Part shown: positions 7,981 to 15,035 of the stretch, piece by piece
Position numbering within the stretch: the first letter of the stretch is position 1
Layout: every line of letters begins with the position of its first letter
Assembly: GCA_964447535.1 (NCBI GenBank)
Contig: CAYUST010000018.1
Location: 1 to 15,035 of the forward strand
DNA from: CAYUST01 sp964447535
GTDB lineage: Bacteria; Patescibacteriota; Gracilibacteria; Absconditabacterales; Absconditicoccaceae
Reading direction: 5' to 3'
DNA length: 15,035 nt
Program-made: the position numbers and the translations under genes
The notes under the pieces: model-generated
The model's database searches: none
Seen by the model: the letters and a program-made list of their open reading frames with translations, nothing else
Told to the model about the DNA's origin: nothing

Positions 7981-8733
7981 ATGCAAGAAATAAATAAAAA
8001 AAAGATCTTTAACTGGCTTCTTTCTGAAGAAACGCCAATTGTGCTTCTCCTCAAGCACAGAAGCATTGGACCTCTCTTCGATGGGATGCGTGGAGTAGGA
8101 TGTATCATAGCGCAAACAGGCAAAAGAGTTTTCGTCGCTACGGTTCGTCATCATTTTGCGGTGACCCAGTCTACGCCAGATCAATGGTCGTATCTGAGAG
8201 CGGACAAGCAATGTACGCCACTCAGGTTTGTGCACGTATACTACCCACAACATGCTAGTGCAGATTATTGCATTATTGAGTTGAAGACCAAGCATGCGTT
8301 ACCGCTGAAGCTACCCAAACTAGTGGCACTCAATAGTGATGCATTGGCACGAGTGAGCGATTTGGTAAATGTGAAAAACTCATTCAATGGGTTGGGGATG
8401 AAGGCAGATATTTTCTTCCAAGAAGAGTGTCTTTTCCGTGAGCAACTCAAAGTAATTACCAACTTATCAGGATCTACTTTGTACAATCTCCTCAACGAGA
8501 ATGATACAGTAAAGTATAACAAACTTACTGATATGCAGCTAGCAGAATCAATAGTGTTCAATGCTTTTTCTACACCAGGGACATCTGGTAGTCCGATTAT
8601 TATTGAACACGCCAATGAGTATGCGATGATCGGCATCAATCAAGGAGGTTCTCAAGGAGGTTATTTCGGCGACATGATGTACTGCACTCCCACCAAGCTC
8701 ATCAAAGAGTTACTCAAACAAGCAATGAAATGA
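7981..8733 (+). CDS. Trypsin/V8-like serine protease (S1 fold) ending at UGA
   Basis: A 250-residue protein of the chymotrypsin fold. The likely triad is His57 or His58 (FVATVRHHF), Asp95 (SADYCIIEL) and Ser202 in PGTSGSP, as in V8/glutamyl endopeptidase-like enzymes. A glycine-rich substrate strand NQGGSQGGYFG follows. No signal peptide is seen. The start at ATG 7981 is chosen because upstream ATGs lie within the promoter. It has sixteen glycine codons, none of them UGA. Its only in-frame UGA is at 8731-8733, twelve bases before a strong terminator, exactly where a stop would sit. If UGA is glycine here as elsewhere, translation continues 24 codons through the terminator hairpin to TAA 8803-8805. 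I bound the gene at UGA because the context fits a true or ancestral stop. Confidence 0.8.
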   Translation: MQEINKKKIFNWLLSEETPIVLLLKHRSIGPLFDGMRGVGCIIAQTGKRVFVATVRHHFAVTQSTPDQWSYLRADKQCTPLRFVHVYYPQHASADYCIIELKTKHALPLKLPKLVALNSDALARVSDLVNVKNSFNGLGMKADIFFQEECLFREQLKVITNLSGSTLYNLLNENDTVKYNKLTDMQLAESIVFNAFSTPGTSGSPIIIEHANEYAMIGINQGGSQGGYFGDMMYCTPTKLIKELLKQAMK

Positions 8734-8744
8734 AACAATACCAT

Positions 8745-8772
8745 CTCCGTACGTATCTGTACGGAGTTTTTT
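8745..8772 (+). terminator. Rho-independent terminator of the serine protease gene
   Basis: A perfect 8-bp stem CTCCGTAC (8745-8752) with GTACGGAG (8759-8766), a six-base loop and six T. It begins 12 bases after the UGA of the protease gene. Confidence 0.88.
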
Positions 8773-8775
8773 CAT

Positions 8776-8803
8776 AAAAAAATCTCTCCTTATCGGAGAG
8801 ATT
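8776..8803 (-). terminator. Rho-independent terminator of the membrane protein gene
   Basis: On the minus strand a perfect 9-bp stem AATCTCTCC/GGAGAGATT (8781-8789 with 8795-8803) has a five-base loop and is followed by a U-tract (A-run 8776-8782 on the plus strand). It starts 21 bases after the UGA of the minus-strand gene. It stands back-to-back with the plus-strand terminator. Confidence 0.86.
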
Positions 8804-8824
8804 AATGATGAAGGAATTCCTCCA

Positions 8825-9250
8825 TCAGGTCGAAAAGTACACCATTATGAGTTTCACAACCTGCCACCACCATACGATCGTAATCGGGGTGAACATCCAG
8901 GCTGTGCGTCTACCATGATTTTCTTTTTTCAGTATCCACCACTCATAGAGATGATGATGCTGATACAAGAAATAAATACCGATAATCACATAGCCTACGA
9001 GTTTGATAGATACGTAGGGCTGAATGAAAAGAGCAATGACCAAGAACAGGAGGCACATCATCGCCTTGTAGACAGAAAATGCGCTTTCTACTTTTGAGCT
9101 TGTTTGCTCCGCTTTGTCGCTGAAATCAATGCCACTAAACGTAGGTACTTTGCCTTGAGCAAAGGCATAGAACTTCTCATCTTTGGCATGGATATACTCC
9201 ACGATCACGGCTATGAGACAAAGAATTGCTAAAATTGTTTCTGGCATCAT
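8825..9250 (-). CDS. Small four-helix membrane protein ending at UGA
   Basis: A 141-residue unrecognised integral membrane protein. Four hydrophobic helices are visible: residues 3-22, about 63-83, 84-108 and 117-138. The first loop is hydrophilic (KDEKFYAFAQGK to SSKVES). Helix 3 ends in the histidine/aromatic cluster YQHHHLYEWW, and helix 4 is tryptophan-rich (IVWWWQVVK). It starts at ATG 9248-9250, overlapping the upstream gene's UGA as ATGA, so the pair is coupled. Its five glycines use GGN codons. Reading the terminal UGA (8825-8827) as glycine would add 75 codons running through two terminators and 200 bases antisense to the protease gene, to TAA 8600-8602. That is implausible for a real protein. 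Confidence 0.7.
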   Translation of the reverse strand: MMPETILAILCLIAVIVEYIHAKDEKFYAFAQGKVPTFSGIDFSDKAEQTSSKVESAFSVYKAMMCLLFLVIALFIQPYVSIKLVGYVIIGIYFLYQHHHLYEWWILKKENHGRRTAWMFTPITIVWWWQVVKLIMVYFST

Positions 9251-10068
9251 GCTTGTGTTGTTTTTGGTTTTTGTGATTGACGCTTTTTCCTACTACCAAC
9301 ATACTTTCTATCTCCTTGCAATATACGGCGAATACTCTCTTTCTGTGCTGGATCATGTACCATATACCTGAGCTCCTGCAGTGCTCTGATACGTGCTTGG
9401 CGGAGCGTGATCTCTGAAGGAAACTCTACCGTTTCTCGTTTGATCGATGAGAACTTATCCCACAGACGCATAAATGCTGGGGGAGCTTGCTCCAAGAGCT
9501 TGAGATCACTCATCGATACAGGGAAGCAAAAATTACCAGATCCTTCTTGGTCGGGGTAGATTTCCGTGTTCCATAGATCTGTCTCCGAATCTCCACTATA
9601 CGTGATTGAGCCAAAGATAGCAATAATCTCTTCCTCTTTTTTGGTAAGTCCTACCAAAATGTGAAGTTCCTCAACTCCGCTTTCTTCCTCCAAGAGATAT
9701 ATGTCTCCTATCTTGAGCACAGGGCAGAAGCAGGGAAGTAAAGGTAGAGCAATAGCTGTTTTGCGCATCTGTACCAGTTCTTTGATGACGAGCTGGAGTT
9801 CAGTAATTGTTTGCAAGAACTTTGGTAGTCTATCGCCTCTGCCTGCATCGAGTGCGCGGAGAGCTCCAGCATAGTGAAGTCCCAGTGATTTCATGCGTTT
9901 GAGATAGGCCAGTTGTTTACGACAATCACTGATTGCTTTGCTGATGTTTTTTTTGCCCAAGAGAGACATATCTTTCCAGCTAATAGGCTTTCCCATCAAC
10001 TTAAAGTACTTGCCGAGTGGTGGGAGTTGTACAGGTGTTGTTTCTTGTTTGCTGATTTTTTTTGCCAT
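9247..10068 (-). CDS. Unknown 273-residue protein, paralog of the gene at 10254-10997
   Basis: A soluble protein that I do not recognise. The N-terminal 120 residues are helical and basic, with LLGKKNISKAISDCRKQL and LAYLKRM, and match the paralog two genes upstream in spacing and sequence. The middle (about 125-190) looks beta-rich (LKIGDIYLLEEES, EELHILVGL, IIAIFGSITYSG). The end is again helical and basic (RRILQGDRKYVGSRKKRQ), which could bind nucleic acid. Sixteen glycines, none of them UGA. It ends at UGA 9247-9249 in an ATGA overlap with the membrane protein gene. With UGA as glycine it would gain six residues and stop at TAG 9229-9231. It is transcribed from its own promoter about 70 bases upstream, behind an A-rich leader without Shine-Dalgarno. 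Confidence 0.75.
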   Translation of the reverse strand: MAKKISKQETTPVQLPPLGKYFKLMGKPISWKDMSLLGKKNISKAISDCRKQLAYLKRMKSLGLHYAGALRALDAGRGDRLPKFLQTITELQLVIKELVQMRKTAIALPLLPCFCPVLKIGDIYLLEEESGVEELHILVGLTKKEEEIIAIFGSITYSGDSETDLWNTEIYPDQEGSGNFCFPVSMSDLKLLEQAPPAFMRLWDKFSSIKRETVEFPSEITLRQARIRALQELRYMVHDPAQKESIRRILQGDRKYVGSRKKRQSQKPKTTQA

Positions 10069-10135
10069 ACTTTTTACGATTTTTTTTTGTGAACATTATT
10101 TTCTTGGCTGGTAATGATCTCGTAGTTTGTAGTAC

Positions 10136-10164
10136 ATCATATACATCTTAATATATAAAGTCAA
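10136..10164 (-). promoter_or_regulatory. Promoter of the 9247-10068 gene and the membrane protein gene
   Basis: On the minus strand TTGACT (10159-10164) and TATGAT (10136-10141) are 17 bp apart. The spacer ends in TAAGATGTATAT, which recurs almost unchanged (TAAGATGCATAT) in the promoter at 11690-11717. The two operons may therefore be co-regulated. Confidence 0.6.
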
Positions 10165-10216
10165 TATTATTTTCTCTCTTTTTTGCTATATGCACTTACC
10201 CATGTTGAGAAGCAAT

Positions 10217-10246
10217 AAAAAAAAACGTACGGCATGCCGTACGTTT
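10217..10246 (-). terminator. Terminator built on a 20-bp perfect palindrome
   Basis: ACGTACGGCATGCCGTACGT (10225-10244), extended by AAA/TTT, is followed on the minus strand by a U-tract (A-run 10217-10224). It lies just after the TAG of the 10254-10997 gene and separates the two minus-strand operons. Confidence 0.85.
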
Positions 10247-10253
10247 CGTAGAC

Positions 10254-10997
10254 CTATTCTTCTTCTGTTGTTTCTGTGGCTGCTGCTTTCTCCTTCTTTT
10301 TACCTTTTTCATCAGCAGCAAGCCATGCTTCATCTTGCGCGATGAGAGCGAGCAACTCATCAGAAGGTCTGCCTTGTCGATCTCGTAAATTAGACAATTC
10401 ACTAAGTCTCTTGGTAACTATCTCATGCTCTGTTGGTAACGGCATTGTGAGTAAGAAATCTGTTGCTCGCCCAATTATACGCTTCATGGTCCGTATATAC
10501 TCACGATCATTGCATGCTCGTAGTTTTTTTACTACAGGAAGCGTTGCGTATCGACCACTATCGAAGGAATTGCTATATTCATTAGTGGCTATACTCCAAT
10601 CTTCACCAAACAAATCAATAGCAACTTCCCCAAAAGGTATATTTATCCTTCCACATCCCGGCAACTGTGGCTTGTTTGGCACTGTCTTGGCGATGGCGGT
10701 GAGCATAGTGATAACTTCTTGGCGATGTTGTATTATCATTTCTAGTACTTGTTTCATGGCCCCTAGTTCTTTACTTCCCTTGGTATGAGGAAGTATACGT
10801 TTGTTATAACGACCTAATTCATGAGTTGCTTGTCGTTTAAGTCGACTGATCTCCTTACGTATTTCTTTGATAAGATGCTTGATATTGTTCTTCCCCATAT
10901 GTCCCACATTCTCCCAGGTCAACCACTTGTGCTCTGGGAAAGCAATGTTGAGCTGGAGTAACCGCTTGGACGCAGTGCGTCGTTTTTTTGATTCCAT
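10254..10997 (-). CDS. Unknown 247-residue protein, paralog of the gene at 9247-10068
   Basis: Not recognised. The N-terminal part has MGKNNIKHLIKEIRKEIS and RLKRQ, which align with LLGKKNISKAISDCRKQL and YLKR of the downstream paralog. A second helical block (MKQVLEMIIQHRQEV) aligns in the same order and spacing. After that the two diverge; this one continues with GCGRINIPFGEVAIDLFGEDW and ends in a charged low-complexity tail rich in Lys, Ala, Thr and Glu. It stops at TAG and contains no UGA among about 13 glycines. It lies 31 bases after the stop of the HD-domain gene with no terminator between, so the two form one operon. The leader is almost pure A/T with no Shine-Dalgarno. Confidence 0.75.
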   Translation of the reverse strand: MESKKRRTASKRLLQLNIAFPEHKWLTWENVGHMGKNNIKHLIKEIRKEISRLKRQATHELGRYNKRILPHTKGSKELGAMKQVLEMIIQHRQEVITMLTAIAKTVPNKPQLPGCGRINIPFGEVAIDLFGEDWSIATNEYSNSFDSGRYATLPVVKKLRACNDREYIRTMKRIIGRATDFLLTMPLPTEHEIVTKRLSELSNLRDRQGRPSDELLALIAQDEAWLAADEKGKKKEKAAATETTEEE

Positions 10998-11028
10998 AAT
11001 TTTTTTTAATTTTTTTTTAACAATGTTT

Positions 11029-11667
11029 TTAATCTAATACTTCCATCATCTCACGCACCTCGATGAGGCGATTGGAGATGGCGTTGGCGAAATGTTTTTT
11101 TGCCCACCCGGTGATAAATTTGTGGGGGAGTTCGAGTACATAACGCTCTTGTTGGTTGAGCATATTTTCCATCGTGTTGCCTTTTTCAACGCCGAGACGA
11201 AAGAGGATTAGTTCTATCCAACTTGTACTCAACCCTTGAGCGAGATCTACATCTCGCAACAACGCATGGAGGTTGGACGCAGGATCTCCGCTGTGGGGAA
11301 ACTGTGTACAACGCATGATGCTTTCAATTGTCGTCCCATGCTTTTTGTCTTCGGGTAGCAGATGTTTTTTCAAACCTACTACAGCACGTTCGATATTTTT
11401 GCTATCATCACCCGGTTGTCCTGTATGATCATAGTCATGAAAGAGTGCTGCGATGAGTAAGCATCTGAGCTTATCTCCGTCGATATCGAGCGCGATTGCT
11501 CCCTGGTAGCACTCCCACAGCACATGCAGCATATGTCGTATTCCATGATAGGGATTGAGGACATTGGGAGCACGCATGATAATGCGAAAGTATGCTTTGA
11601 GGTCGCCTGTATAGGTACCATCTTTGTTCGTAATAATGCTAATGATCGTTGGTAATTGTTTTTCCAT
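11029..11667 (-). CDS. HD-domain phosphohydrolase, PDEase-like
   Basis: A 212-residue predicted metal-dependent phosphohydrolase. The motif PYHGIRHMLHV (39-49) supplies His41 and His45. LIAALFHDYDHTGQPGDD (71-88) holds the HD pair His77-Asp78 and a further His81. LLRDVDLAQGL (137-147) supplies the distal Asp. This order (YHxxxH, then AALFHDxDHxG, then the distal Asp) is that of class I cyclic-nucleotide phosphodiesterases, though HD enzymes also act on other nucleotides. There is no membrane segment or sensor domain. It is the first gene of an operon with the unknown protein at 10254. It stops at TAA, and none of its 14 glycines is UGA. A link to nucleotide second messengers is inference only. 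Confidence 0.78.
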   Translation of the reverse strand: MEKQLPTIISIITNKDGTYTGDLKAYFRIIMRAPNVLNPYHGIRHMLHVLWECYQGAIALDIDGDKLRCLLIAALFHDYDHTGQPGDDSKNIERAVVGLKKHLLPEDKKHGTTIESIMRCTQFPHSGDPASNLHALLRDVDLAQGLSTSWIELILFRLGVEKGNTMENMLNQQERYVLELPHKFITGWAKKHFANAISNRLIEVREMMEVLD

Positions 11668-11689
11668 GTTTTTTTGTGTTTACAAATAG

Positions 11690-11717
11690 TTTATATGCAT
11701 CTTACCTATATAGTCAA
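11690..11717 (-). promoter_or_regulatory. Promoter of the HD-domain operon
   Basis: On the minus strand TTGACT (11712-11717) and TATAAA (11690-11695) are 16 bp apart, about 22 bp before the ATG. The spacer carries TAAGATGCATAT, which is shared with the promoter at 10136-10164. Confidence 0.65.
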
Positions 11718-11776
11718 TATGAAATACATACTCATCTTGTTTTTAGAACAAAAATGGCTAGAGTAGTGCATATGTT

Positions 11777-11806
11777 TTGGGAGAAAATCCGGGTTTTCCC
11801 TATAAT
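11777..11806 (+). promoter_or_regulatory. RND transporter promoter with a palindromic operator
   Basis: A perfect -10 box TATAAT (11801-11806) lies 35 bp before the ATG, with a weak -35 TTGGGA (11777-11782). Between them lies a 22-bp imperfect palindrome (11779-11800) with arms GGGAGAAAA and TTTTCCC around a CCGG centre. A dyad filling the spacer is the classic place for a repressor, as seen for many efflux-pump genes. No regulator gene is adjacent in the window. Confidence 0.55.
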
Positions 11807-11841
11807 GAAGCTAGTGTTTATTTGTTATATATTGCGGGAGG

Positions 11842-14800
11842 ATGGCTGAGTTTAGTACACGTCAATTGGAGCGGTCAAAGTGATTTTTTGGCTTTTGGGT
11901 GAGATATTGGAGGATATCTTTTTTGGTGATGGCGTTGATCATCTTCTTGGGGAGTTTTGCACTCGTGAGTATTCCAAAAGAATCAAGCCCTACTATCAAG
12001 TTTGGTATTATTTCTATCGTAACGAGTTATCCTGGCGTCAATCCGGTAGATATCGACACACTGATTACTCAACATATCGAAGCAGAGATCAAGGACATTG
12101 ATGCGATCAAAAAGATTAGTTCGACCAGCAATCAAGGGATTTCTTTTATTACCGCAGAACTAGAGACCGATGCGGAGGAGAGCAAGGCGCTCGTGGATAT
12201 CAAAGATGCAGTAGATAAGGCTGATTTGCCTGCAGATGCCAATGATCCACAAGTATCTGCACTGTCGACCGACAATGAAATGATGTTTACGTTGCTCCTG
12301 TATGGTGATGACAATGTGTATAGTCAGCAATATATGCAACGCAAGGCGCAAGAGCTCAAACATCGTCTCGAAGGCAAAGGTGGTATCAATAGAATAGACA
12401 TTGATGGTAAAGCAGAACAAGAAATACAAGTAGCTGTGGATCAAGCCAAGGCTGACCAAATGGGTCTTTCCCTCAATCAAATTGCGCAAACGATTCGCGC
12501 CTACAATATAAACCAACCGCTCGGCAATTTTGTCGTAGGAGAGTTGGATTATGATGTGAGAATGCAGGGAGAAATTACATCAGTGGAACAGTTGCGTTCC
12601 GTTCCATTAGCAACTATTGCATGACCCGTGCCACTCGAGCAAGTGGCGCAGATCACCGTAGATCCCGTTGATGAGCGCCAGAGAGGTGCGTGAGGTTTCG
12701 GACTTACCGGGAACGTATTAGTCTCACTGGTGATCAACAAGCAAGCAGGCGAGAATATTTTCACCTCATCTGAGAATGCCAAAGTTGTCATCGAACAAGA
12801 ACTAGCTACCTTGTGATTTGCGTGATTAAAACACACCTACGTGCAGGATATGGCAGAACTCATTCGTGATGATTATCGTGAACTGTCGGGTAATGCAGCT
12901 GAGACATTGCTGATTGTCTTCATCTCTATTCTCTTGTATTTGGGATGGAAGGAGTCACTTATTGCAACGGTGTCGTTGCCGTTGGCGTTTATGATATCGT
13001 TCATTGTGTTACAAATCCTCGGGAACTCACTCAACTTTTTGACGAATTTCAGTTTCATTATTTGTCTGGGAATTGCGATTGATACGACGACGGTGATCAT
13101 CCAAGGTGCGTATGAGAAAATGAAAGCGGGTTACAATCCAACCTCGGCAATTCTGCTCTCGGTGAGAGAGTTTAGTATACCTTTGATTGCATCGACTGCT
13201 ACGGCGTGTATCGTCTATCTCCCTATGCTTTCATTGCCTGGTATTCTCGGAAAGTTCCTAGCCTATATTCCTATCACTATTTTTTCAACGCTCGTAGCAG
13301 GTTTGGCAGTTTCCCTGACGGTGAACTCCGCATTATACTACAAGCTGACCGGCAAAAAGAAAACCTTTATGAAAGGAATCATCGAAGAAGAGTACTTGTC
13401 AGACGAAGAGAGAGAAGTCTTGGAAGAAGAAAGAAAAGGAAAAACAGAAGTATTTTTGGCACAACAAAACAGACGTGATAGAATCATCAACGGTATTACT
13501 GATTGGTATATTGCGAAGATGCATCGGCTCATGGCCTCGCCCAAGAGAAAGTTGCTTGCGATCTTGTTTCCTCTCGTAGCCACTATCTTATCGTTTGTGT
13601 TACTAGGCTCACGTTTGTGATTTGAGTTATTCCCGTCAGAAGATAATCCCTTTCTCTCACTCACTATCCAGGCGAAACCAGGCACCAATGAAGCAGTGCT
13701 CAAGACGTTACTCCCTGAGATTGAAGCTGCGGTGTCTGTCTATCCCGAGATTCGTGCCTATCAGTGGACGGTCAATCAAGATAGTATTGATGTGAATGTT
13801 GAGTTGCTCAAGCCCTCAGAGAGAAAAGGCATGAAGTCCAGTTTTGAAGTAGAGGAAGGAATTCAAAAAGCTCTACAACCATTGGTCTCACAAGGATATA
13901 CGATCAATTCTGATATTCAAGCAAAGGGACCTCCAGGAAGTAGCGCTATTGGTATCAAACTTATTGCAACGTCCAATGAGTATTTGGAGCAACTGATCGC
14001 TACCTCCAAAGAGATAGAGCTAGCTGTCAAAGCAATCCCCGGTACCAAGAATGTGTCCAATTCAAGTAAAGGCACTCCAGGACAGTTTGTGTTCACGTTA
14101 GATCGAAATCGTCTCCAACAGTTTGGACTCACGCCACGTGAAGTAGGCTCTCAGCTTTCAGCTATGACCCAATGATTGGGAGCAGGCTCACTCAGAATCA
14201 ATGACCAAGACCTAGATATCAAAGTGCATAATGCTGACTTTACCAACGTGTTTGATCCACAACGCTTCTTGGATGTGACCCTCCAATCTCCCAAGCAAGA
14301 GGTTGTCCTCGGTACGTTCTGAGAGTATGTGGTCACCAAAGCAATCACCTCGATTCAAAGAGAAAACACTAACATCACGATCACTATATCAAGTGATGTG
14401 CAGGAAGGAGTAACTCCAACAGAGGTACAAGCAGCGGTAGATGAACTTATGCGTACCTTCCAATTGCCTAGTGGCATTCGTTATGAGCAAGGAGGTGAGA
14501 ACCAGGAGAATGCTGAGTTGATTCAAACGACCGTGACCGCATTTGTTGTGTCCTTGTTGTTGATATTCGGTATTTTGGTCTTGCAGTTCAATAGTTATAG
14601 CCAGCCAATTATCATCATGTATACGGTGTTGATGGGATTCTTGGGTGCAAATATTGGACTCACGGTCACCTGAAACTCCTATAGTATGGCCTTTGGTATT
14701 GGTTTCATTGCACTGACGTGAATTGTCGTAAATATTGCCATCGTCTTCATAGATAAAATTAACACCAATGTCGCCAGAGGTATGACGCCTGATGCGGCGG

Positions 14801-15035
14801 TGATTGATTCTGGGAAAACTCGTTTGCAACCCATTTTGCTTACTCAGCTCAATACCGTCTTTGGTCTCTTGCCTACTGCATTACAAGATAAGTTCTTTGC
14901 TGGACTTTCGTATACGGTCATGTTTGGACTGGCGGTCACGACGATGCTGACTATTTTTGTGATTCCGTTGTTGTATCTCGAAAGAGCAAAACTCGTGCAT
15001 GTTCTCAAAAGAGGTATAGTAGCACCGCTCATGCG
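11842..15035 (+). CDS. RND-family transporter, cut off by the window end
   Basis: The first 1064 residues of an RND-superfamily inner-membrane pump. TM1 is about residues 24-45, followed by IPKESSP and the porter-domain start YPGVNPVDIDTLI. TM4 has CLGIAIDTTTVII (Asp414). TM11 has ALTGIVVNIAIVFID (Gly960), then RLQPILLTQLNTVFGLLP and the TM12 end FVIPLLYL. The pump is thus nearly complete. Ten in-frame UGAs (11881, 12622, 12691, 12814, 12823, 13618, 14173, 14320, 14671, 14719) are glycine, including the near-invariant one in GIVVN. The start ATG 11842 is used because UGA 11881 then reads as residue 14 and gives a normal RND N-terminus. GGGAGG touches the ATG, too close for a standard Shine-Dalgarno. 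TM4 has one Asp where AcrB has two. The substrate is unknown, and no adaptor or outer-membrane partner is in view. Confidence 0.92.

Noticed and set aside
971..15035. Widespread frameshifts or pseudogenes explaining the broken frames
   Set aside because: The breaks are all in-frame UGA with no shift of frame, and the residues on both sides fit the families continuously.
971..15035. UGA as tryptophan (table 4) or as selenocysteine
   Set aside because: UGAs fall on conserved glycines, UGG serves tryptophan in the same genes, and 38 sites in unrelated families rule out selenocysteine.
971..15035. Additional recoding of CGA/CGG to tryptophan, reported in some Gracilibacteria
   Set aside because: The few CGA/CGG codons here fall at poorly conserved positions, so the sequence neither supports nor excludes it. 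Arginine was kept.
1..15035. CRISPR arrays, transposases or integrases
   Set aside because: No regularly spaced repeats and no DDE, serine or tyrosine recombinase motifs were seen on either strand, even when reading UGA as glycine.

Overview
The window comes from a bacterium that reads UGA as glycine (translation table 25), which points to Absconditabacteria (SR1), Gracilibacteria (BD1-5) or a close relative in the Candidate Phyla Radiation. Read with the standard code, most genes here look shattered. Read with UGA as glycine, they become seven intact genes carrying 38 in-frame UGA codons and ending only at UAA or UAG. Several of these UGAs fall on near-invariant glycines, including GIVVN of an RND transporter, FEGxGEI of an ABC-F ATPase and the glycine of a RelB-like antitoxin. 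No replicon-level or taxonomic marker beyond this is visible.

Layout, left to right. Positions 1-58 are the 3' end of tmRNA (ssrA), followed by a bidirectional terminator. On the minus strand lies a RelB/RelE-type toxin-antitoxin pair (131-667). truD runs on the plus strand (971-2068). A minus-strand block of cell-surface or accessory genes follows: a secreted matrixin-like zinc protease (2204-3070), a gluzincin-like HExxH protein (3200-3913) flanked by a 40-bp near-identical repeat, and a 604-residue protein ending in LRR-like repeats (4025-5839). A Uup-type ABC-F ATPase (5913-7790) comes next. The right end is a UGA-rich RND transporter (11842 to the window edge).

Between the ABC-F gene and the RND gene (about 7931-11717) lies a block of five genes that behaves differently. 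It holds a V8/trypsin-like protease, a four-helix membrane protein, two paralogous proteins of unknown function and an HD/PDEase-like phosphohydrolase. These genes contain no internal UGA in about 60 glycine codons, and three of them have UGA exactly where a stop is expected: before a terminator, before the opposing terminator, and in an ATGA overlap. This looks like a standard-code island inside a recoded genome. It could be a recent transfer, a mobile element, a case of UGA still terminating in some contexts, or an assembly chimera.

Promoters follow a sigma70-like pattern with 16-17 bp spacers (TTGCAT or TTGACT, then TATACT, TATAAA or similar). Start codons mostly lack a Shine-Dalgarno sequence and sit behind A-rich leaders. 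Convergent genes share terminators. All family assignments come from recognising motifs by eye; no database was searched.
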